The notes under the pieces were generated by a model that was not told the origin of the DNA, did not search any database, and saw nothing but the letters and a program-made list of their open reading frames with translations. From positions 44,558 to 108,557 of the forward strand of contig NZ_SACP01000019.1 in NCBI RefSeq assembly GCF_004004555.2: a stretch of DNA of 64,000 nt. The letters are read 5' to 3'. This document shows positions 9,030 to 18,898 of this stretch, one piece after another. Made by a program: the position numbers and the translations under genes. The DNA comes from Methylobacterium oryzihabitans. Its GTDB lineage: Bacteria; Pseudomonadota; Alphaproteobacteria; Rhizobiales; Beijerinckiaceae. Each line of letters opens with the position of its first letter. Position 1 is the first letter of the stretch.

Positions 9030-9514
9030 GCGCGGAGCGCGGGCCCGGTCTCGTCGCGGCGATCGTCGCGGCCTTGGCCCTGCGGGCGGCGGGCGCCGTC
9101 CCCGGCCGGACGACGCCGGACTCCGCCGGCGCGGAGGGGCACGGCCACCCGGCCGGGTTCGAGAGCGAGGACGTCGATGTCGGCCGCACCGCCTGGATGG
9201 TGCTGGCGCTCGCCGTCTCGGTGGCGGCGGCGATCGGCGCCGTCGCGTTCCTGATGCACCTGTTCGGAGCCTGGACCCTGGCCGAGACCCCGCGCTTCAC
9301 GCCCCAGCAGACCGCGACCCTCCGCCCGCCGCCGCCGAACCTCCAGGGCGACCCCTATGCCGACCTCGCCCGGCAGGAGGCGCGCGACCGCGCCGCTCTG
9401 GCGGGCTACGCCTACACCGACGCGGAGCGCCGCCGCGCCCGCATCCCGGTCGAGCGGGCGATGACCCTGATCGAGGGGCGCTCCCTCGGCCCGGTCGAGG
9501 GCGCGGGCCGGTGA
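9026..9514 (+). CDS. Small single-span membrane protein of the act-cox operon, function unknown
   Basis: A 162-residue protein with a Gly/His-rich N-terminal part, one clear membrane helix (about residues 52-80, beginning TAWMVLALAVSVAAA) and a charged C-terminal tail of about 80 residues containing ARQEARDRAALAGYAYTD. I do not recognise a named domain. Its place between actF and coxB, overlapping both (GTGA at each end), suggests a small accessory subunit or assembly factor for the complex III-oxidase pair. That is inference from position only. Confidence 0.75.
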   Translation: MSAERGPGLVAAIVAALALRAAGAVPGRTTPDSAGAEGHGHPAGFESEDVDVGRTAWMVLALAVSVAAAIGAVAFLMHLFGAWTLAETPRFTPQQTATLRPPPPNLQGDPYADLARQEARDRAALAGYAYTDAERRRARIPVERAMTLIEGRSLGPVEGAGR

Positions 9515-10479
9515 CGACCTCCGACCTCGCCCTTCAGCTCTGGCCGCCCGCCGCCTCGGCCACCGCCGTCGAGACCGACTGGCTGATCCTCGCCTTCACG
9601 GTCCTGACCCTGCTGCTCACCGTGCCGGTCTTCGTCGCGATCACGTGGTTCGCCATCCGCTACCGCGAGGGCGTGCGCGCCGACCGCTCGTCGTCGGGGG
9701 TGCGCAGCATGCCGATCGAGATCAGCTGGATGCTGATCCCGTTCCTGCTCACCCTGATCTTCTTCGCCTGGGGCGCGCGGCTGTTCTTCATCTCGAAGAG
9801 CCCGCCCGCCGACGCGATGGTCGTCGAGGCGATCGGCCGGCAGTGGATGTGGAAGTTCCAGCACCCGACCGGCCAGTCCGAGATCAACGACCTCCACATC
9901 CCGGTCGGTCAGGCGATCCGGATCCGCATGACCAGCCAGGACGTGATTCACGCGCTCTACTTCCCGGTCCTGCGGATGCAGATGGCGGTGCTGCCCGACC
10001 GGACCACCGAGATGTGGTTCAAGGCCGACCGCACCGGCACCTACCGGATGTACTGCTCGGAATATTGCGGCACCGACCACTCGCGGATGGACGGCCGCCT
10101 CGTCATCATGACCCAGGCCGAGTACGCCGCGTGGCTCCAGGATTCGGGGGCGCAGCAGGGCGGGCAGGCCGGCGCCGGCCGGGCGGTCTACGAGGCCTAT
10201 GGCTGCGGCAACTGCCACGATCCCGGCGCCCGGGTGCGCGCGCCGTCCCTCGCCGGGCTCTACGGCCGGCCGGTGGCGCTCGCCGACGGCCGCACGGTCG
10301 TCGCCGACGAGAGCTACCTGCGGCAGAAGATCCTGAACCCGAACCGCGACAGGCTCGCGGGCGGCGGCCGGCAGGTGATGCCGGCGTTCCAGGGCGTGAT
10401 CGCCAACGACGACCTCGACCGGCTCGTGGCCTACATCAAGGCGACGGGTCCGCGGGCAGAGCAGGAGGACCCGCGATGA
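9511..10479 (+). CDS. coxB: Cytochrome c oxidase subunit II with fused cytochrome c domain (caa3 type)
   Basis: A 322-residue protein with two N-terminal membrane helices and a periplasmic CuA domain. The CuA site CSEYCGTDHSRM spans residues 182-193 (ligands Cys182, Cys186, His190, Met193 and Glu184). A C-terminal cytochrome c domain carries CGNCH at 232-236 and a candidate axial Met in VMPAFQG at residue 290. The fused heme c defines the caa3 group, which needs no separate soluble cytochrome c. In Rhodothermus-type systems such an oxidase takes electrons from alternative complex III, whose genes lie directly upstream here. Starts at a GTG overlapping the previous stop. Confidence 0.95.
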   Translation: MTTSDLALQLWPPAASATAVETDWLILAFTVLTLLLTVPVFVAITWFAIRYREGVRADRSSSGVRSMPIEISWMLIPFLLTLIFFAWGARLFFISKSPPADAMVVEAIGRQWMWKFQHPTGQSEINDLHIPVGQAIRIRMTSQDVIHALYFPVLRMQMAVLPDRTTEMWFKADRTGTYRMYCSEYCGTDHSRMDGRLVIMTQAEYAAWLQDSGAQQGGQAGAGRAVYEAYGCGNCHDPGARVRAPSLAGLYGRPVALADGRTVVADESYLRQKILNPNRDRLAGGGRQVMPAFQGVIANDDLDRLVAYIKATGPRAEQEDPR

Positions 10480-12155
10480 GCGGCAGCGCGACCACCGGCG
10501 ACGCCCACGCCTTCCGCGACCCGCAGACCCCCGACGCCACCCTCGACCGCGAGGCCGACTACCTCCACGCCGAGCACACCCTGCGCTCGTGGTTCTTCAC
10601 CACCGACCACAAGCGCATCGCGCTGCTCTACCTTGCCAGCATCACGGCGTTCTTCGTCCTCGGCGCGGTCACCGCCGGCCTCGTGCGCCTCGCCCTCGTC
10701 GTGCCCGACGGGCAGGTGTTCTCCAACGACACCTACAACAAGCTGTTCACCATCCACGGCGTCGTGATGGTGTGGTTCTTCCTGATCCCGAGCATCCCGG
10801 CGACCTTCGGCAACTTCCTGATCCCGCTGATGATCGGCGCCCGGGACCTCGCCTTTCCGAAGCTCAACCTCGCCTCGTGGTACGTGTTCATGACCGGGGC
10901 GTTCTTCACCCTGGTCAGCGTCGTGCTCGGCGGGGTCGATACCGGCTGGACCTTCTACACCCCGCTCTCGACCGCGTTCTCCAACACCTGGGTCGTGCCG
11001 GCGCTGATCGGCGTCACCATCGTGGGCTTCTCGTCGATCCTCACCGGGCTCAACTTCGTCGTCACCATCCACACCATGCGCGCCCCCGGCATGACGTGGT
11101 TCCGGCTGCCGATCTTCGTCTGGACCCACTACGCCACCAGCCTGATCTTCCTGCTGGCCACGCCGGTCATCACGCTCGCCCTGGTGCTGCTAATCCTGGA
11201 GCGCGCCTTCCACATCGGCGTGTTCGACCCGGCCTATGGCGGCGACCCGGTGCTGTTCCAGCACCTGTTCTGGTTCTACTCGCACCCGGCGGTCTACATC
11301 ATGGTGCTGCCGGGCATGGGGGTGATCTCCGAGATCGTCCCGGCCTTCGCCCGCAAGAAGCTGTTCGGCTACAAGTTCGTCGCCTACGCGGCGATCGGGC
11401 TCGCCTCGGTGACGTTCTTCGTCTGGGGCCACCACATGTTCGTCAACGGGCAGAGCGACCTCGCCTCGCTCGCCTTCTCGGTGCTGTCCTTCGCGGTCGC
11501 CGTGCCCTCGGCGGTCAAGGTCTACAACTGGACCGCGACGATCCATAAGGGCTCGCTGCGGCTCGACACCCCGATGCTCTACGCCATGGGCTATATCGGG
11601 CTGTTCGTCCTCGGCGGCCTCACCGGCCTCTACCTCGCGACGCTCGCCATCAACCAGCACGTCCACGCGACCTACTTCGTGGTCGCGCATTTCCACTACA
11701 TCATGGTCGGCGGCACGGTGCTGGCCTTCCTCGGCGGCCTGCACTTCTGGTGGCCGAAGGTCACCGGCCGGATGTACGTCGAATCGTGGGGGCGGATCTC
11801 CGCCTTCCTCATCTTCATCGGCTTCAACGTGACGTTCTTCCCGCAGTTCATCCTCGGCTATCTCGGGATGCCGCGGCGCTACCACGTCTATCCGCCGGAG
11901 TTCCAGTTCCTCAACATCCTGTCCTCGGCCGGCTCGACCATCCTGGCGGTCGGCTACATCTTCCCGATGATCTATCTCGTGTACTCGATCTGGTTCGGGA
12001 AACGGGCGCCGGCGAATCCGTGGGACGCCCGCGGCCTCGAATGGACCGTCCCCTCCCCGCCGCCGGCCCACAACTTCCTGAGCGAGCCGAAGGCGCCCGA
12101 GATCCCCTACGACTACCCGATCCAGGCGTCCGAATCGCAGAGGCACCACTCGTGA
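10476..12155 (+). CDS. coxA: Cytochrome c oxidase subunit I, A2-type heme-copper oxygen reductase
   Basis: A 559-residue catalytic subunit with twelve or more membrane helices. Conserved ligands are visible: the heme a His in FTIHGVVMVW, the CuB His and cross-linked Tyr in YSHPAVYI, the CuB histidine pair in WGHHMF, and the heme a3/heme a histidines in VAHFHYIMVGG. The helix VI motif is YSHPAVYI, so the D-channel glutamate of A1 oxidases (HPEVYI) is replaced, and the Tyr-Ser pair marks an A2-type enzyme. The K-channel lysine region PSAVKVYNW is present, as is the entry Asp in GARDLAFPKLN. Starts with ATGA over the coxB stop. Confidence 0.96.
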   Translation: MSGSATTGDAHAFRDPQTPDATLDREADYLHAEHTLRSWFFTTDHKRIALLYLASITAFFVLGAVTAGLVRLALVVPDGQVFSNDTYNKLFTIHGVVMVWFFLIPSIPATFGNFLIPLMIGARDLAFPKLNLASWYVFMTGAFFTLVSVVLGGVDTGWTFYTPLSTAFSNTWVVPALIGVTIVGFSSILTGLNFVVTIHTMRAPGMTWFRLPIFVWTHYATSLIFLLATPVITLALVLLILERAFHIGVFDPAYGGDPVLFQHLFWFYSHPAVYIMVLPGMGVISEIVPAFARKKLFGYKFVAYAAIGLASVTFFVWGHHMFVNGQSDLASLAFSVLSFAVAVPSAVKVYNWTATIHKGSLRLDTPMLYAMGYIGLFVLGGLTGLYLATLAINQHVHATYFVVAHFHYIMVGGTVLAFLGGLHFWWPKVTGRMYVESWGRISAFLIFIGFNVTFFPQFILGYLGMPRRYHVYPPEFQFLNILSSAGSTILAVGYIFPMIYLVYSIWFGKRAPANPWDARGLEWTVPSPPPAHNFLSEPKAPEIPYDYPIQASESQRHHS

Positions 12156-12811
12156 GCGCGGCCGGGGCGAGCGAGGTCGGGGTCCGCCTCGCCGGGCATT
12201 TCGCGACCGTCGAGCAGCAGCGCCGGGCGGCGGTGCTCGGCATGTGGGCGTGGCTGCTCACCGAACTGCTGCTCTTCGCCGGGCTGTTCCTCACCGTCCT
12301 GGTGCTGCGCCTGCTCCACCCGGAGGCGGTGCAGGAGGCGGCCCGCCACCTCAAGTTCTGGATCGGCGCCGTCAACACCGTGGTGCTGATTTTTTCCAGC
12401 CTCACCATGTCCGGTGCGATCCAGCTCTCGCGCCTCGGCTGGCAGCGCGGCATGGTCCGCTGCATGCTCGCCACCGCGGCCCTCGGGACGCTGTTCCTCG
12501 TCCTCAAGGGCACCGAGTACCACGCCGACTACGAGGAGCACCTGATGCCGTTCCTCACGGAGCGGCCCTACGCCCTCGACCACCTGCCGGCCTCGCGGCT
12601 GTTCATCAACCTGTACTACGCCGCCACCGGGCTGCACGCCCTGCACCTGTTCACCGGCATCGCGATCCTGCTGGTGCTGACCCGGCAGGCGAGCCGGCCG
12701 GGCTTCCTCGCCGTGCACCAGAACCGGATCGAGATCTATGGCCTGTACTGGCACTTCATCGACCTGATCTGGATCATGGCGTTCCCGGTCCTCTACGTGC
12801 TGAACCGATAG
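12152..12811 (+). CDS. coxC: Cytochrome c oxidase subunit III
   Basis: A 219-residue protein with five membrane helices and the subunit III pattern: KGTEYHADYEEHL in the middle, YYAATGLHALHLFTG, and the C-terminal YGLYWHFIDLIWIMAFP. Subunit III stabilises the catalytic core and does not bind metals. It starts at a GTG overlapping the coxA stop and ends 9 bases before coxD. Confidence 0.94.
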   Translation: MSAAGASEVGVRLAGHFATVEQQRRAAVLGMWAWLLTELLLFAGLFLTVLVLRLLHPEAVQEAARHLKFWIGAVNTVVLIFSSLTMSGAIQLSRLGWQRGMVRCMLATAALGTLFLVLKGTEYHADYEEHLMPFLTERPYALDHLPASRLFINLYYAATGLHALHLFTGIAILLVLTRQASRPGFLAVHQNRIEIYGLYWHFIDLIWIMAFPVLYVLNR

Positions 12812-12820
12812 GAGAGGGCG

Positions 12821-13126
12821 ATGCTCGGGCTCGGCCAGGACGACAGGCGGCTCCTGTGGCAGCGGATGCGGGCCCCGGTCCTGGCCTCGGCCGCGCTCCT
12901 CGGCCTGCTTGCGGTCAACGTGGTGCTCGGCGCCACCCGGCCGTTCGCCGGGGTGTGGCTCGTCGAGATCGCGGTCGCGGGCGCGATGGTGCTGGTGGTG
13001 CTGCTGGTCTCGATGGAGGTGCGCCACGAGCCGCCGCTGGTCCGGCTGTTCGCCGGGATCGGGTTCTTCTGGGTCGCGATCCTGTTCGCGATGACGATGG
13101 TCGATTACCTCACCCGCACGGCTTGA
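12821..13126 (+). CDS. coxD: Cytochrome c oxidase subunit IV-like small membrane protein
   Basis: A 101-residue protein with three hydrophobic helices and the ending FFWVAILFAMTMVDYLTR, which is typical of the cytochrome C oxidase subunit IV / CyoD-like family in caa3 operons. A strong ribosome-binding site (GGAGAGGG) lies just before the ATG. It is the last gene of the respiratory operon; the next gene starts 33 bases later and has an unrelated role. Confidence 0.85.
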   Translation: MLGLGQDDRRLLWQRMRAPVLASAALLGLLAVNVVLGATRPFAGVWLVEIAVAGAMVLVVLLVSMEVRHEPPLVRLFAGIGFFWVAILFAMTMVDYLTRTA

Positions 13127-13158
13127 GCCGCCGGCCGCTTCCTGGCACGCCCGGCGCC

Positions 13159-14373
13159 ATGATCGATTCCCCGACCCGTCCGCCGTCCCGCCGCCTGCCG
13201 CGCCCGCTCTCGGCCCTGCGCGCCTTGCTCACCAGCAGCGCCGGCGGCGGCCTCGTCCTGATGGCGAGCGCGGTGCTGGCGCTCGTCGTCGCGAACGGCC
13301 CCGCCGGCGACGCCTACGCGCACGCCCTGCACGCGTATCTCGGCCCGCTGAGCCTGCTGCACTGGATCAACGACGGGCTGATGGCGGTGTTCTTCCTGCT
13401 GGTCGGGCTGGAGATCAAGCGCGAGTTCCTCGACGGCGGGCTGCGCACCTGGCCCGACCGGGCGCTCCCGGGCATCGCGGCCCTCGGCGGCATGGTCGCC
13501 CCGGCGCTGGTCTACGTCGCGCTCAACCTCGGCACGCCCGCGACCCTGCGCGGCTGGGCGATTCCCGCCGCCACCGACATCGCCTTCGCCCTCGGGGTGC
13601 TGGCGCTGCTCGGACCGCGGGTGCCGGTGTCGCTGAAGATTTTTTTGACCGCGCTCGCGATCCTCGACGACCTCGGCGCGGTGCTCATCATCGCGGCGTT
13701 CTACACCGCCGACCTGTCCCTGCCGATGCTCGGCCTCGCGGCCGGGATCGTCGCGATGCTGGCGATCCTCAACCGCACCGGCCAGCGCAACCTCGGCCCC
13801 TACCTCGTCCTCGGCGCCGCCCTGTGGTTCGCGGTGCTCCGGTCCGGCCTGCACGCCACCGTGGCCGGGGTGGTGCTGGCGCTGGCGATCCCGCTGCGGG
13901 CGAGCCCCGGCCGGCCCGACGACGCCCACTCGCCCCTGCACCGGCTGGAGCACGCGCTCCAGCCCTGGGTCGCCTACGCGATCCTGCCGGTCTTCGGCTT
14001 CGCCAATGCCGGCGTCTCGGTGGCCGGGCTCGGCGCCGACGCCCTGCTCGCGCCGGTGACCCTCGGCGTCGCCGCCGGCCTTTTTCTCGGCAAGCAGGTC
14101 GGCGTGTTCGGCGGCGTCTGGCTCGCGGTGCGCCTCGGCCTCGCCCCGCGCCCGGCCGGGGCGTCGTGGCGGCACGTCTACGGCGTGGCGCTGCTGTGCG
14201 GCATCGGCTTCACCATGAGCCTGTTCATCGGCGGGCTCGCCTTCGCGGGGATGCCCGAACTGGAAGCCGAGACCAAGCTCGGCGTGCTCGCCGGCTCGCT
14301 GCTCTCGACGATCGCCGGGGCGCTGGTGCTGGCGGGCGCGCCGCGGCCCGGTGCCGCCACCCACCCGGCGTGA
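13159..14373 (+). CDS. nhaA: Na+/H+ antiporter NhaA
   Basis: A 404-residue polytopic membrane protein of the NhaA family, which exchanges cytoplasmic Na+ for external protons and controls pH and sodium. Key motifs are GLEIKREFLDGG (residues about 90-102), PAATDIAFALGVLALLG with the conserved Asp, and AILDDLGAVLIIA with the Asp-Asp pair that binds ion and proton in the Escherichia coli protein. GIGFTMSLFIGGLAF near the C-terminus is also characteristic. It follows coxD on the same strand with a short gap, so it may be read through from the operon. The stop lies just before a repeat hairpin at 14381-14438. Confidence 0.95.
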   Translation: MIDSPTRPPSRRLPRPLSALRALLTSSAGGGLVLMASAVLALVVANGPAGDAYAHALHAYLGPLSLLHWINDGLMAVFFLLVGLEIKREFLDGGLRTWPDRALPGIAALGGMVAPALVYVALNLGTPATLRGWAIPAATDIAFALGVLALLGPRVPVSLKIFLTALAILDDLGAVLIIAAFYTADLSLPMLGLAAGIVAMLAILNRTGQRNLGPYLVLGAALWFAVLRSGLHATVAGVVLALAIPLRASPGRPDDAHSPLHRLEHALQPWVAYAILPVFGFANAGVSVAGLGADALLAPVTLGVAAGLFLGKQVGVFGGVWLAVRLGLAPRPAGASWRHVYGVALLCGIGFTMSLFIGGLAFAGMPELEAETKLGVLAGSLLSTIAGALVLAGAPRPGAATHPA

Positions 14374-14380
14374 GCGGGAT

Positions 14381-14438
14381 CGCGCCGCGCGGGCTGGTGA
14401 TACGATTGTCGGAACTGATCGTCCGAAAATCGTATCAC
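14381..14438. repeat. Intergenic hairpin repeat, family 1 (truncated copy)
   Basis: A near-perfect hairpin: the 17-base arms 14397-14413 and 14422-14438 differ at one position, around an 8-base loop. The flank GCGCCGCGCGGGCT to the left and the stem are shared with copies at 46373-46485 and 63668-63775. Only the right half of the longer element is present here. It sits between the convergent ends of nhaA and the ArsR-type gene, so it may also act as a two-way terminator. Confidence 0.85.
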
Positions 14439-14776
14439 GCCGCCGGGTCCGACCGCACCGCGTAGGCGCTCATGATCGCCGCGAGCAGGCCCGGGAAGCG
14501 GGCGTCGACCTCGGCGCAGCGCGACTCGTTGCGCATCTCGACGCCGCGGCGCTCCGAGCGGATCAGCCCGGCCTCGCGCAGCACCTTGAAGTGGCTCGAC
14601 AGCGAGGATTTCGGGATCACCCGGTCGCCGACCGTGGACAGCACCGTGCACGCCTCGACGCAGCCCGCCGTGGCGATGCGGGCGAAGATCGCCGCCCGGG
14701 CCGGGTCGGCCAGCGCGTGCAGGATCGCCTCCGGCCGGACGTCCTCGATCGCGGGGTGGAACAGGGGCCTCATCAT
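14435..14776 (-). CDS. ArsR-family helix-turn-helix transcriptional regulator
   Basis: A 113-residue winged-helix regulator. ALADPARAAIFARIATAG (about residues 21-38) and SSLSSHFKVLREAGLIRSERRG (split over helices 3-4 and the wing) are the ArsR/SmtB DNA-binding pattern. Two Cys (CVEAC) occur near residue 40, but the classical metal-binding ELCVCDL motif is absent, so metal sensing is not supported. The gene is divergent from the short-chain dehydrogenase at 14879, with an imperfect palindrome between the two starts (14808-14828). The likely role is repression of that gene and of itself. Two ATGs in a row occur at the start (14776 and 14773). Its stop touches the repeat hairpin. Confidence 0.88.
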   Translation of the reverse strand: MMRPLFHPAIEDVRPEAILHALADPARAAIFARIATAGCVEACTVLSTVGDRVIPKSSLSSHFKVLREAGLIRSERRGVEMRNESRCAEVDARFPGLLAAIMSAYAVRSDPAA

Positions 14777-14807
14777 CCGTCCATATGGGGCTTGAATCCC
14801 GGATCGT

Positions 14808-14828
14808 TAGTTCCGAAGTTCCGAACTA
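14808..14828. promoter_or_regulatory. Candidate operator palindrome for the ArsR-type regulator
   Basis: A 21-base imperfect palindrome, TAGTTC at the left and GAACTA at the right, with 18 of 21 positions symmetric. It contains the direct repeat GTTCCGAA twice. It lies between the divergent ArsR-type gene and the dehydrogenase, where a dimeric winged-helix repressor would bind. No binding data exist; the call rests on symmetry and position. Confidence 0.5.
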
Positions 14829-14878
14829 TGGGAGCATGGCCTCGTCCGGAGGCCGACCCATGCGGAAGGTGAGCATCC

Positions 14879-15625
14879 ATGTCAAAGCTTGATGGCAAGG
14901 TCGCGGTGGTGACCGGCGCGTCGAAGGGCATCGGCGCGGGGATCGCCCGGGCGCTGGCGCGCGAGGGCGCGGCGGTGGTGGTGAACTACGCGTCGAGCCG
15001 CGAGGGCGCCGAGGCGGTGGTGGCGGCGATCACCGCGGCCGGCGGCCGGGCGGTCGCGGTCCAGGGCGACGTCACGGTGGCGGCGCAGGCGGACGCGCTG
15101 ATCGAGGCGGCGGTGCGGGAATTCGGCCGGCTCGACGTGCTGGTCAACAATTCCGGCGTCTACGCCTTCGCGCCGATCGAGGAGGTGACGGAGGAGCACT
15201 ACCGCCGGCAGTTCGACGTCAACGTGCTCGGCGTGCTGCTGGCGAGCCGGGCGGCGGCGAAGCACCTGACCGAAGGCGGCAGCATCGTCACCATCTCGTC
15301 GGCCATCACCGACCTGCTGATGCCGGGCTCGGCGGTCTACAGCGCCACCAAGGGCGCGGTGAACGCGATCTCGGGCGTCCTCGCCAACGAACTGGCGCCG
15401 CGCCGGATCCGGGCCAACGTGGTCAGTCCCGGCTACGTGACCACCGAGGGCACCCACAGCGCCGGCATCGCCGGCTCGGAGATGGAGGCCGGTTTCGTCG
15501 CCGACACTCCCCTCGGCCGCGTCGGCCGGCCCGACGACATCGCCGACGTCGTGGCGTTCCTCGCCTCCGACGACGCCCGCTGGGTGACCGGCGAGGTCAT
15601 CAACGCCAGCGGCGGGGTGCGCTGA
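14879..15625 (+). CDS. Short-chain dehydrogenase/reductase (SDR), NAD(P)-dependent
   Basis: A 248-residue classical SDR. The cofactor motif TGASKGIG is at residues about 13-20, NNSG (family NNAG) near 90, the catalytic Ser in TISSAI near 140, and the YSATK catalytic Tyr-Lys pair near 155. The C-terminal NASGGVR is a family ending. Such enzymes reduce ketones or oxidise alcohols; the substrate cannot be read. The start has a weak AAGGTGAGC upstream sequence. Divergence from the ArsR-type gene suggests induction by an unknown small molecule. Confidence 0.92.
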   Translation: MSKLDGKVAVVTGASKGIGAGIARALAREGAAVVVNYASSREGAEAVVAAITAAGGRAVAVQGDVTVAAQADALIEAAVREFGRLDVLVNNSGVYAFAPIEEVTEEHYRRQFDVNVLGVLLASRAAAKHLTEGGSIVTISSAITDLLMPGSAVYSATKGAVNAISGVLANELAPRRIRANVVSPGYVTTEGTHSAGIAGSEMEAGFVADTPLGRVGRPDDIADVVAFLASDDARWVTGEVINASGGVR

Positions 15626-15690
15626 GGGGCGCTCCCCGAGCCGTCAGCGCCACCCCTAAATAGCCGATTTTACTCTCGGAATTCAGGCGT

Positions 15691-15853
15691 GAGATCCCCT
15701 CTCCCGAGTGGGAGAGGGGTAGGGGTGAGGGTGGAGACGGTTCAGGATCCATCACGAACGGTTGAGCTGCCCAGCTCGACGCTGGTTGCTTGATCCTGAA
15801 CCCGAGCCACCCTCACCCCTGTCCCCTCTCCCATTCGGGAGAGGGGGACCCGC
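15691..15853. repeat. Composite G/C-rich inverted repeat (CCCTCTCCC family)
   Basis: Two arms at about 15696-15733 and 15807-15846 are inverted copies of each other. Each arm is itself a hairpin of CCCCTCTCCC and GGGAGAGGGG. The inner part also pairs (GGTTCAGGATC with GATCCTGAACC). It fills the space between the convergent ends of the dehydrogenase and secA. A copy in opposite orientation lies at 63874, and similar elements at 36990-37180. It may help termination of both genes. Confidence 0.8.
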
Positions 15854-15892
15854 GCCACAACGTGTCCACCGGGGAAGTGTAAGCTCTTCCCC

Positions 15893-18763
<2,871 letters not shown>

Positions 18764-18834
18764 CGTGGGGACCTGCGATCGAAACGGAACTGTGCGGCGT
18801 GCGTGCTGGCGCGCCTTATAGAGACATATAGGCG

Positions 18835-18875
18835 CGCGCGCATCCTCCGGCAGGCTTGGCCGGAGGATGCGCGCG
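18835..18875 (-). terminator. Terminator-like hairpin after the SopB/IpgD-like gene
   Basis: Perfect 16-base arms (18835-18850 and 18860-18875) around a 9-base loop form a very stable G/C stem just downstream of the effector-like stop. No run of T follows on the minus strand, so it is a hairpin without a classical U-tract. It separates the effector-like gene from secA. Confidence 0.6.
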
Positions 18876-18898
18876 GACGGTCGGATTCCGGTCGGGTG

